DNA of 64,000 nt from Aquabacterium sp. (GTDB lineage: Bacteria; Pseudomonadota; Gammaproteobacteria; Burkholderiales; Burkholderiaceae_C): positions 1 to 64,000 of the forward strand of contig NZ_JAUSAR010000005.1 of assembly GCF_030652515.1 (NCBI RefSeq). Direction: 5' to 3'. The notes beneath the pieces are model-generated. The model saw only the letters and a program-made list of their open reading frames with translations, did no database searches and was not told the DNA's origin. How positions within the stretch are numbered: the first letter of the stretch is position 1; every line of letters starts with the position of its first letter. The translations under genes were made by a program, and so were the position numbers. Positions 1 to 7,597 of the stretch are shown one piece after another.

Positions 1-6
1 GACGGT

Positions 7-139
7 CGTTTCAAACTGATCGTGGACGATTGAGATACATTTGGCTTCCCGCTTGCGCGCACCCTTTGCGCGTCCACGATGGCGCTGAAACGCCGTCCAC
101 GATCAGCCTGAAACAGGCGTCCACGATCGCTGAAATACG
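7..139. repeat. Four-copy short repeat array, possible protein-binding sites
   Basis: Three direct copies of a roughly 23-24 bp unit starting CGTCCACGAT and followed about 6 bases later by CTGAAA begin at 71, 94 and 118. A fourth copy lies inverted at 7-28 (seen as ATCGTGGACG on the plus strand, preceded by CGTTTCAAACTG). The core CGTCCACGAT is identical in all four. The array ends directly before the recombinase-like gene at 184. Regular spacing of about two helical turns is typical of binding sites for a plasmid/element protein (recombinase accessory sites, iterons or a partition site). Function is inferred only from position and spacing. Confidence 0.6.
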
Positions 140-183
140 CAATTGACGGGGCCACCTACGAAACCGTTGCCGTTTGTTTCGGT

Positions 184-1011
184 GTGTCACGCACAGCGGT
201 CGAGCGGCGCATCAAGGCCGTCGCGGTTCAGCTGAGTCAGATCGCTGACATCGACGGTTTGAATGAGGACGGTGCGGCCTTTGTTCGCCGACTGCGACAT
301 CACCGCGATGCGATCCTGATGGCGCTCGTCGAGTTCGAGCCACAAAAGGCTGCTGGTCAACGGTCCAATCGGATCGTGACCCTCGAAGAAATCGTGCAAG
401 GCGGCAAGCGCATCAAAGGGCGCAGCGCCAGGCCATGGCACGACCTGTCACTGTTCTACCTGCTGTTTGCCACAGGCGCTCGGCCCCTGGAAATCGCCAG
501 GCTTGAAGTTCGCGACTACCTCAACCTGGATGGAAGTATCCGCCGCGTGTCGGAGTTGCGTGCCGAAGCGGCCATCACCCACAAGGTCAGGCCGCTTTAC
601 TTTGCCAGCACTCGGCTGGACGAGGCCCTGGCGCCCTATCTTGCCGAGCGCCTGCAGAAAAAGCAGGGGATCGGGCAGGCCGAGTCATACCGGGGGCTAG
701 ACCCACTCAGTCGCTTGTTTCTGTCGGCGACTGGCGATGGATTTCTCATCACGCCCTATGGCGAGCCCGGGCAGCGGCGTTTTTTGTGTCGCCCGATCCT
801 GGAGACCTACCGCAAGCTGTTTCGCTATGCAGGCATGCGGGGCGTGACCGCCCTGTCGGTGCGCCGCACGGTGGTGGCTCGCTTGTACGAGCGTGGCGCG
901 GATGAGGATGCCGTTGGCTTGATCCTGGGCATCAGCGAGCGCAGCGCCGTTCGTGAGTTGCTGGCCCGGCACAAGCCGACGGTCGAGCAACTGCTCAACG
1001 AGTTGATTTGA
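184..1011 (+). CDS. Degenerate tyrosine-recombinase-like protein
   Basis: The 275-residue product has the alpha-helical core of a phage-integrase catalytic domain: FATGARPLEIARLEV (about residues 93-107) matches the first catalytic Arg region. Near residues 220-255 the sequence SVRRTVVARLYERGAD and the following helix match the HxxR region. The usual His of HxxR is replaced by Ser, and the C-terminal segment where the nucleophilic Tyr normally lies reads RELLARHKP with no Tyr. It is therefore probably not a strand-cutting enzyme and may act as a DNA-binding accessory protein. The GTG start at 184 falls inside what looks like a helix-turn-helix (TYETVAVCFGVSRTAVERR continues in frame upstream to about 145), with no ATG upstream before a stop at 109. 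The N-terminus may thus be truncated or use a rare start. It is followed by the DUF1173 gene with almost no gap. Confidence 0.6.
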   Translation: MSRTAVERRIKAVAVQLSQIADIDGLNEDGAAFVRRLRHHRDAILMALVEFEPQKAAGQRSNRIVTLEEIVQGGKRIKGRSARPWHDLSLFYLLFATGARPLEIARLEVRDYLNLDGSIRRVSELRAEAAITHKVRPLYFASTRLDEALAPYLAERLQKKQGIGQAESYRGLDPLSRLFLSATGDGFLITPYGEPGQRRFLCRPILETYRKLFRYAGMRGVTALSVRRTVVARLYERGADEDAVGLILGISERSAVRELLARHKPTVEQLLNELI

Positions 1012-1017
1012 TTGAAC

Positions 1018-2247
1018 ATGGACAGCCTGACTGCAATGGCGATGGACACACAACGGTTCTCAATCAAAGGGCGGGTGATTGACTCCGGTGCTGCGTCATT
1101 TCAGGATCTGCTGGCCAGTGTGTACGACACACCAGAGCGCCCTCGATGTTTGTGCGTGGCCGGTGGCATCGAGATGTACGTGGCGAAGCACCGGCAGTTC
1201 GTGGTCAAGCGCATGCCCGATACCGGAGGTCACCACCATCCGGCCTGCCCTTCGTTCGAGACGGACTCCCTGCAATCCGGGCTTGGTGAACTGATAGGCG
1301 AGGCCGTTCTGGAGCTGGCGCCTGGGCAGATCCAGTTGCGGGTGGATTTCCCGTGGACACGGACGTTGGGGCGCAGCGTGCCCCGAGGCGAGGCACAGGA
1401 GGCGTCAGAAGTGAGCGATCCGAAGCGGCGCATGAGCTTGCGTGCCTTGATGCATTTTCTGTTTGAACGCGCGGGCTTCAACCGATGGAGCCCTGCGATG
1501 GAGGGCAAACGCAATCAGGGCGTGTTGCACAAGTACCTGCTCGGGGCTGCCGAGGATGTGTTGGTCAAAGGGGTGGCGCTGAGCGAGCGCCTCTATGTGC
1601 CGGAGGCCTTTAGCGAAGCCACCAAGGCTCAGGCAGCGCAGCGTCGCAGGGACAAGCTGGCCGTGTTGCGGCCCCATGAAGGCCAAAGCCCGTTGGCGGT
1701 GGTCATTGGTGAATTCAAGGCCAGCGAGGCGACCGCGCTCGGTCGGCGCGTGTGGATTAAGCACATGCCCGATGCACCATTGCTGGTGGCCACGAAGACA
1801 TGGGAGCGTGTTGAGCGCGTGTTCGCACCCCTGTTTGAGGCGCGTGATTCGGACAGTGGACACACCGTGCGTCTGATCTTGGCTGCGCTGATTCGTGCGC
1901 GACGGGAGCACACCTATGAAATCGATGCCGCCAGTTTGATGTTGACCAGCGAGCACTGGATCCCGATTGAGGGTGTCCACGAACTACCGCTGGTGCATGC
2001 CTTGGTGAATCAGCAGCGACGCTTTGTCAAACCTCTGCGCTACGACGCCAAGAGTGCCGCAAACTTTCCCAATGCCCTGCTGTTGGATGCGGGGCCACTA
2101 CCCGTGCCTTTGCACGTCCTCAGTGCCTTCATGCCACTCAAGGATCGGGTAGAAAAAGAGCGCGCCGCCCGGATGGGCGATGCGTCGTCATGGTTGTGGT
2201 TCAGCAGCGAGGCCATGCCTGGTTTGCCTGAAAGGGCCGGGCCGTAG
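1018..2247 (+). CDS. DUF1173 family protein
   Basis: A protein of about 409 residues with the hallmarks of the DUF1173 family: an N-terminal segment with RCLCVAGGIEMYVAKH, then HHHPACPSFE, and a C-terminal half with KHMPDAPLLVATKTWERVE. DUF1173 proteins are recurrent in integrative elements and large plasmids and have no established biochemical role. The His/Cys cluster near residue 70 could bind metal (inference). I chose the ATG at 1018; a TTG two codons earlier is also possible. It begins 6 bases after the recombinase-like gene and is probably cotranscribed with it. Confidence 0.75.
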   Translation: MDSLTAMAMDTQRFSIKGRVIDSGAASFQDLLASVYDTPERPRCLCVAGGIEMYVAKHRQFVVKRMPDTGGHHHPACPSFETDSLQSGLGELIGEAVLELAPGQIQLRVDFPWTRTLGRSVPRGEAQEASEVSDPKRRMSLRALMHFLFERAGFNRWSPAMEGKRNQGVLHKYLLGAAEDVLVKGVALSERLYVPEAFSEATKAQAAQRRRDKLAVLRPHEGQSPLAVVIGEFKASEATALGRRVWIKHMPDAPLLVATKTWERVERVFAPLFEARDSDSGHTVRLILAALIRARREHTYEIDAASLMLTSEHWIPIEGVHELPLVHALVNQQRRFVKPLRYDAKSAANFPNALLLDAGPLPVPLHVLSAFMPLKDRVEKERAARMGDASSWLWFSSEAMPGLPERAGP

Positions 2248-2319
2248 CCAAATTGAGAGGGCAAGCATTTACGGTCGTTGCAAGTAAAAGAACAAGGTGG
2301 AGGGTTTGCGAAAGGCCTC

Positions 2320-2398
2320 GTCAACCCGTTCGGCAATTGAAGGGGTTGACGCCACACGAAGTCGCGAGAGCATGAACCATCGCATGTTCATGAAGGAG
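2320..2398 (+). promoter_or_regulatory. Structured 5' leader and ribosome-binding site
   Basis: Between the DUF1173 gene and the next gene are two hairpins: GTCAACCC (2320-2327) pairs perfectly with GGGTTGAC (2343-2350), and TGAAC (2373-2377) pairs with GTTCA (2386-2390). A strong Shine-Dalgarno GAAGGAG follows at 2392-2398, 7 bases before the ATG at 2406. The GAACC-loop-GTTC-GAAGGAG order resembles the leaders of the radC-like and 58-codon genes further right (16.4 and 19.0 kb), suggesting shared post-transcriptional control in this element. Confidence 0.4.
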
Positions 2399-2405
2399 CG
2401 CCGCC

Positions 2406-3683
2406 ATGGCCAATCCCAACGTTACCGTTCACGGCGGCCCCCCTGGCTTGCCGACCTTGCTCGGACAAGGCCCCGCCCGCATTCCCACAGGCGGCAAGAT
2501 CCGCGCTGGCATCAAGGTGCTCACCCGCAAGGCGGCGGAGCAGCCCCAGGCCCAACGCCTCTATGACGAAGGGGTCGAGGCCGGGCAGTCCTTTGACCAG
2601 ATCGAGCGCGCCATCGTGGGGGCGCTGCCGCAACTCAAGTCACCGCTGATCCCGCGCAACGTGCCCTGGTTCACCGTGCGGGCACAAGACTTCCCCAATC
2701 CCGAGACGCCGAAGCAGATCCTGGATGCCTATGGCGAGGACCGTGGAGACGGCCTTCACCTCTATCGCTTCCCCATTGTCTTTCCGTCCGACCAATGGCA
2801 AACCGTGATGCCGCACGAACTCGCGGCTTGGGGGGCTCAGGACAAGCGCTACTGGTCACAGTATTCGGCTGATGGCCGTGTGCGGCTCTGCATTTGCCAC
2901 GCGCCAGTGCCCATGGATAACACGGGGCGGCGCGCCATCCGCATCTTCGGTGGCCGCAAGACGGTTCTGCGTGAAGACAATGGCGGCATCTGCGAGCCCG
3001 AGTCCTGCGCTGACTACCAGCAGCGGCGCTGCAACCTGACCGGGCGGTTCCTGTTCTTCATCCCGGGCATCCGCTCCATCAGTGCGTTCGAGTTGCCCAC
3101 CAACAGCTTCTACGCCATGAACGCGGCCATCCAGAAGTTCGAAACCATCGGCTTCCTTCGAGGTGGACGCATCTCCGGCTTTCTGGATCGTCAGCGCACC
3201 CCGTTCTATCTGACCAAGCGCTTGATGGAGGTCGCCCACATTGATGAGATGGGCCTGCCCACGCGTGTCTCCCAATGGATCATCGAACTCGAAGCGCCTG
3301 TTGATGTGACGGCCCTGCTGCGCGACCGGGAGGATGAGGACACAGCCATTGTTCAGGCCCAACTGGCCAGCCAAGTCTTGGATGGCGCTCTAGGCGTGGA
3401 GGCGTGCGACACCGATGTTCTGGTCGATCCGGTAACCATGGGTGCAGCCATGGACATCCCGGTGCGCGAAGGTGATCCCACGCTGGCGCACCTCCTGGCG
3501 CGTGCGCAAGACTATGGCATCGCCTCCGAGCAGTACCAGGCTTACGCCGACCGGCGGTGGGGCCGAGGGTGGCGGCTCAACCCGCATGGTCGTCGCCGTG
3601 CCTGGGATGAACTGGACCGCTATCGCAACGACCCGCAGGGCTACCTCGACAAGATCGAGAGCGAACTGCACCGGGTGTCATGA
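2406..3683 (+). CDS. Gp3-like recombination directionality factor
   Basis: A 425-residue protein whose middle (residues 155-260) matches the Gp3-like recombination directionality factor domain. It has a cysteine cluster (Cys162, 164, 196, 201, 209) followed by LTGRFLFFIPGI and then ELPTNSFYAMNAAIQKFETI, a Gly-rich turn and a beta strand. In phages and integrative elements such proteins bias serine or tyrosine recombinases towards excision; similar proteins in mobile elements are often annotated only as metal-binding proteins. It has a strong GAAGGAG ribosome-binding site. The next gene (SbcD-like) starts 12 bases after its stop, so the two form an operon. Role as an excision factor for this element is inference. 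Confidence 0.65.
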   Translation: MANPNVTVHGGPPGLPTLLGQGPARIPTGGKIRAGIKVLTRKAAEQPQAQRLYDEGVEAGQSFDQIERAIVGALPQLKSPLIPRNVPWFTVRAQDFPNPETPKQILDAYGEDRGDGLHLYRFPIVFPSDQWQTVMPHELAAWGAQDKRYWSQYSADGRVRLCICHAPVPMDNTGRRAIRIFGGRKTVLREDNGGICEPESCADYQQRRCNLTGRFLFFIPGIRSISAFELPTNSFYAMNAAIQKFETIGFLRGGRISGFLDRQRTPFYLTKRLMEVAHIDEMGLPTRVSQWIIELEAPVDVTALLRDREDEDTAIVQAQLASQVLDGALGVEACDTDVLVDPVTMGAAMDIPVREGDPTLAHLLARAQDYGIASEQYQAYADRRWGRGWRLNPHGRRRAWDELDRYRNDPQGYLDKIESELHRVS

Positions 3684-3695
3684 GGGAGATGCACC

Positions 3696-4925
3696 ATGGT
3701 TCGCATCGCGCATTTTTCTGACCTTCACTTCGGCCCCAAGAACCTGATCGAGGCCGACCGCTGTTTCGGGGCGGCCATCGACATGGCCATGGCCTCAGGC
3801 GTTCAGGCTGCGGTGCTGTCCGGGGATTCGACTGACCACGCCTTGGACTTGCACTCGCCCGCCGCCGCACGTCTTGTGGCGCAGGTGCGTCGCCTGGCCG
3901 ACCATTGCCCGGTGCTGATGCTGCAAGGCACGTACTCGCATGAACCGCCTGGCACCTTGTCGGTTTTCAAATCGCTGGGCGGGCGCTATCCGGTTCATGT
4001 GGCAGACCGGATCGGGCAGGCGGCCCTCATGCCGAATGGCGGTTGGCAGATTTCAGGAAGTTGGCGCTTTGATGTGCTGCCAGTTGGGCTCATGGCCCTG
4101 TTCAGTTGCTTGCCGACAGTTAACAAGGCTGCTGTGGCGGCCACGGTGGGTGCGGGGGCTGCAGCGGAGGCTATGGGTGAACACCTGGCCACCCTGCTGG
4201 CCGGGTTTGCCGAAAGCCACCGAGGCGCCCAGGCCTTGGGGGTGCCGTCCATTGGTGTGTCGCATGGCACCGTCTTTGGCTGCTTGAGCGAGCATGGTGT
4301 GCCCATGGCCGGGTTCGATCACGAGTTCACCACGGGCGCATTGTTTGCCGCTGAAGCCCAGGCCTTCATGCTGGGGCACATCCACCGCCATCAGGCCTGG
4401 GATTGCGATGCCAGATCTGGGCTGCAGCGCATCGCTTATGCAGGCTCCATCGGACGCTTCCACCATGGGGAGGACGGTGACAAGGGCTGGGTGCTATGGG
4501 AGGTGAGTGCCACGTCAGCGGTGTGCGCCCTGCAGCCGACACCGGCCCGGCGAACGGTTGACATCGTGTTTGACGGCAAGCCTGACCTTGGTGCCTTGCG
4601 GGACGTGGTGGCACAACAGGACATTGCCGGGGCGTTTGTTCGGGTCCGGTGGACCGTGGCGGACGAAGACCGCCACGAGGTCAATCGCGAGGCCATCCAG
4701 CAGGCGCTGGGGCTCGCTGCCGAAGTCAAGCTGGAGGGGCGCATCGTGCCGGTGGTGCGCACCAGGGCAGCAGGCATTTCGCAGTTGACCAGCCTGGAGC
4801 AGAAGGTCACGGCCTGGGCACGGGCGACGGATGTTCAGGAGGCAGGGCTACTTAGGTGCCTGGGTGAATTGGTGTGTTCACAGCCTCATGAAATCGCTGG
4901 CAGGATCCTGGTGGGGAACGCCTGA
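3696..4925 (+). CDS. SbcD/Mre11-like metallophosphoesterase
   Basis: A 409-residue calcineurin-like phosphoesterase related to SbcD/Mre11 nuclease subunits. Visible metal-binding motifs are SDLHFG (residues 8-13), SGDSTDH (about 42-48), a changed third motif QGTYSHE in place of the usual GNHD, VSHGT (about 188-192) and GHIHRHQ (about 228-234). The changed third motif keeps the His but replaces Asn and Asp. The natural partner is the SbcC-like ATPase now at 12,269, on the same strand but separated by a 7.3-kb insertion of other genes. Probably an element-encoded nuclease working on recombination intermediates or foreign DNA. Confidence 0.75.
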   Translation: MVRIAHFSDLHFGPKNLIEADRCFGAAIDMAMASGVQAAVLSGDSTDHALDLHSPAAARLVAQVRRLADHCPVLMLQGTYSHEPPGTLSVFKSLGGRYPVHVADRIGQAALMPNGGWQISGSWRFDVLPVGLMALFSCLPTVNKAAVAATVGAGAAAEAMGEHLATLLAGFAESHRGAQALGVPSIGVSHGTVFGCLSEHGVPMAGFDHEFTTGALFAAEAQAFMLGHIHRHQAWDCDARSGLQRIAYAGSIGRFHHGEDGDKGWVLWEVSATSAVCALQPTPARRTVDIVFDGKPDLGALRDVVAQQDIAGAFVRVRWTVADEDRHEVNREAIQQALGLAAEVKLEGRIVPVVRTRAAGISQLTSLEQKVTAWARATDVQEAGLLRCLGELVCSQPHEIAGRILVGNA

Positions 4926-5308
4926 CTTGCAGGGATGGTGGCAGCGGGTGATTTATGGTGCGCACGGTGTGCGTGGTTTGCTGTCTCGGCAGTGTTGCAA
5001 TGAGCCGGTCTGTAGCGCTAAGCATACCGGGCGAACGCGGTGTGTCATCGACCGGCACGGATTGGTCTGGAGCAGGTTCGCTTGATCACTACGGCCGTCC
5101 GGTCGAGGCTGGGTGCTGTCGGCCACATGTCGGTCATTGGGCGACCGCTGTGATCGAGAGCTGACTGTGAGGATGATGGCTGGATCACGGTTGCGCGCCC
5201 TAAAACTCACACAGCCCCGCGTGGTCAGCTGCATCAAGCAGCAACTTGGCGGCGTGACGTCAACTGGCCAATGACGATTCGCTCCAATCCGACGGGTGCC
5301 AAGCAGCA
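4926..5308. other. Non-coding junction left of defence cassette
   Basis: About 380 bases lie between the SbcD-like gene and the convergent end of the STAND gene. I see no credible gene. There is a small hairpin CGCAC-GGT-GTGCG at about 4957-4969 shortly after the SbcD stop, too short for a confident terminator. This is the left junction of the cassette that separates the sbcD-like and sbcC-like genes; I found no obvious direct repeat shared with the right junction. Confidence 0.4.
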
Positions 5309-7573
5309 TCAATCGGCAATATCGTCAAAGATGCTTCTCGTGCTGTGCCTCTCCTCTGAATGCTCCACGGCTCCGAGAACTCTTGGGCCAACGTTCGGCT
5401 CCGGAGGCTCTGTTTCGGAAATCCACTCGTTCACGAGATCGATTTCTCTGTCAATGAGCTTGACCAGTTGTTCGTCTTCTCCAAACTGCTTCTTGAGGGT
5501 GCCGAACGATTCGAGGATTCCCTGCATGTGTTCATCCGGTGAATCGGAGGACAGGTGGCTGCTCTGCGCATTGAGCCGGACATCCTGCAGCTTTGGAAGC
5601 AAATCCGTTCTGACCGTTTCCAGCAGTTCGTCAAATTCGCTGTCCAGGAACACACTCCGCACACCAGGATCGTCTAGGCCATGCAGGTCTTCTCCCTGGA
5701 CGGCATAGGTACGCACCGTCTCGACGAACGCCTTGCGAGTCTCCTCAGGAAGAAGGGCGAATTCATGCAATCGCACGGCAAGATCAACTTCTGGAGCGGC
5801 ACTAAGACTCAGACCCGGCTTGGCCAAACGCTGCATGACGTCTGGCGATTTCTCAAGATACGCTGCCAGAAAATCCTTCGAACAGCGGTTGGCGAGAAAC
5901 CGATAGAGCGTCCACCGAGCGCCCCACGAAGACATCCACTCAACTTTGTACTGGTTGCAGGCCGAGAAGTCCCTCAGTCGCGTGATCATCGTCGGAAACA
6001 GCGACTTGGGAACAATGACGGCCTTCTCGACACCGACGTTCCCACATGTGACTTGAGACAGAAGATTCTCGGTGGAACTGCCGCTGAGAAAGATGCCAAG
6101 CAGGTCTGGGCTGAAAGCCAGGGTCGCGGCGTAGGCGTCGCCAATCGTCGGATGCTTGAATCGCCATACCGGTTGGTCATCGACATGCATGTGCGTCACG
6201 AGACTGCCATTGAGTGCATCAAGCGCCTGAATACACTCTCCTAACGTGCTGCTCAGCCTCTCGATGGCGTGCGGCTCTGAGCTCTGCAGCATGATCGGAC
6301 TTTCAAGATGGTCCTTTCTCATGTAGATCAGGCCCAGTGCTGCTTTGCTGTTCGCATCCAAACCCTGGATCACTTCGAGCAGAAGCTGTTCCCGCTTCTC
6401 CACGAACTCGCCCAAATGGTATTTGCTCAGGTAGAGATCGTTCGTGAACAAGGGGTCTGCGATGCGCCGCGCGGTCTCTGGAATGAAGCGCGGATGTGCC
6501 GCCATGTACTCCAAGTGAGGTTGAATGGTGGCGCGGAATTCGGCGGTCTGCTTGCCCAGCTTGAGGTGGTTGTAAAGAATCTGCTGCTTCTCCACGTCGG
6601 ACAGATCATGTACGTCGATTACAACCTGGCTCTCGCTGAGCAGAGGAAATGCGCTTTCCTTGAGATCCTGGCGGGCCCTGTTGTAGATGTAGTCTCTGGA
6701 CGTCATGACGATTTTGGCCCCTCGGCGCAGCATCGTCTTGACCTGCGTCAGCGAATGATTCCAGCCATGCACCAACGGTGATTCGTACTGCGTCACGCCG
6801 AATGCGTCATCGATCCAGAAGAACTGCGAAGGTTCGTCGACATTCCACCGCTCCACGACTTTGGCCGGATCAGCCAGTTTGAGAACCGAGGATTTCCATT
6901 TGTCGGCGGCCGCCATCGCCAGCATCGACGCGATCGTCGTCTTGCCTGCTGCGGGCTCACCAATTAGTAAGACGAACCCATGCTCGTCGAGCGCATTGAC
7001 GGCCTTGCGATAGGACTCCGTGATGACGACCTTGGCCAGATCGTCACGCAACGATTCAAGGACGGCTCGGGCCTGAGCGTAGGCGCGCTGGTCCAAAATC
7101 TGGCTCAGATCGCCCAGGCCATACACGCGGGGCACGAGCATCCGCAGCCGCGTGTTCTCCTTGATCTGGTCCTCGATCCAGGTGGACCCGTATATCAGTA
7201 CGTCCCTCACTCCGGCGCCACTCAGAACAGCTTTGATCTGAGCCTCCTGCTTTGCAGATACGCCAGCGTTCGTCATCAGGATGTAAACATCGCAAAGTCC
7301 GTCAGAAACGAGCTTTCGAACTTTGGGAATCTCATCCGCGATGCCGGACTTCGTCAGCAGGCTACCCATCTTGCTGGAGAACTTGCATTGGATGACGAAT
7401 TTGCCGCTGAATTGCTGTCCTGGCGACGGATTCCAGCTTCCCGCGAAAGCACCATCGCGCCCTGCATCGTTCGAATCTAAGAATGACTGCACCGTCTGCC
7501 CAAGAACTTCCCGGGCGATGGTGAGACAAAGCTGCTGGAAGCTGTTCCACCCCAGTCGATAAAGGTCGTACAT
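5309..7573 (-). CDS. Mrr-like nuclease fused to STAND NTPase
   Basis: A 754-residue protein. Residues 10-70 form a restriction-endonuclease-like fold: SFQQLCLTIAREVLG, then DAGRDGAF and GKFVIQCKFS, giving the D...QxK active-site pattern of the Mrr/PD-(D/E)xK group. Residues about 200-400 form a P-loop NTPase with Walker A IGEPAAGKTT (204-213) and Walker B FFWIDDAFG (about 248-256), followed by TSRDYIY, a sensor-like segment seen in nSTAND3-type NTPases. The C-terminal 300 residues are helical, as expected for a sensor. Similar nuclease-STAND fusions (Avs-like) sense phage proteins and then cut DNA. It starts 24 bases after the zinc-hook ATPase on the same strand, so the two probably share an mRNA and may act together. 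Confidence 0.7.
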   Translation of the reverse strand: MYDLYRLGWNSFQQLCLTIAREVLGQTVQSFLDSNDAGRDGAFAGSWNPSPGQQFSGKFVIQCKFSSKMGSLLTKSGIADEIPKVRKLVSDGLCDVYILMTNAGVSAKQEAQIKAVLSGAGVRDVLIYGSTWIEDQIKENTRLRMLVPRVYGLGDLSQILDQRAYAQARAVLESLRDDLAKVVITESYRKAVNALDEHGFVLLIGEPAAGKTTIASMLAMAAADKWKSSVLKLADPAKVVERWNVDEPSQFFWIDDAFGVTQYESPLVHGWNHSLTQVKTMLRRGAKIVMTSRDYIYNRARQDLKESAFPLLSESQVVIDVHDLSDVEKQQILYNHLKLGKQTAEFRATIQPHLEYMAAHPRFIPETARRIADPLFTNDLYLSKYHLGEFVEKREQLLLEVIQGLDANSKAALGLIYMRKDHLESPIMLQSSEPHAIERLSSTLGECIQALDALNGSLVTHMHVDDQPVWRFKHPTIGDAYAATLAFSPDLLGIFLSGSSTENLLSQVTCGNVGVEKAVIVPKSLFPTMITRLRDFSACNQYKVEWMSSWGARWTLYRFLANRCSKDFLAAYLEKSPDVMQRLAKPGLSLSAAPEVDLAVRLHEFALLPEETRKAFVETVRTYAVQGEDLHGLDDPGVRSVFLDSEFDELLETVRTDLLPKLQDVRLNAQSSHLSSDSPDEHMQGILESFGTLKKQFGEDEQLVKLIDREIDLVNEWISETEPPEPNVGPRVLGAVEHSEERHSTRSIFDDIAD

Positions 7574-7597
7574 GTTCAGGCGTTTTCCAAGAGTTAC

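Noticed and set aside
7-139. CRISPR array
   Set aside because: The units are nearly contiguous, one is inverted, and there are no unique spacers of 30 or so bases; no cas genes are present.
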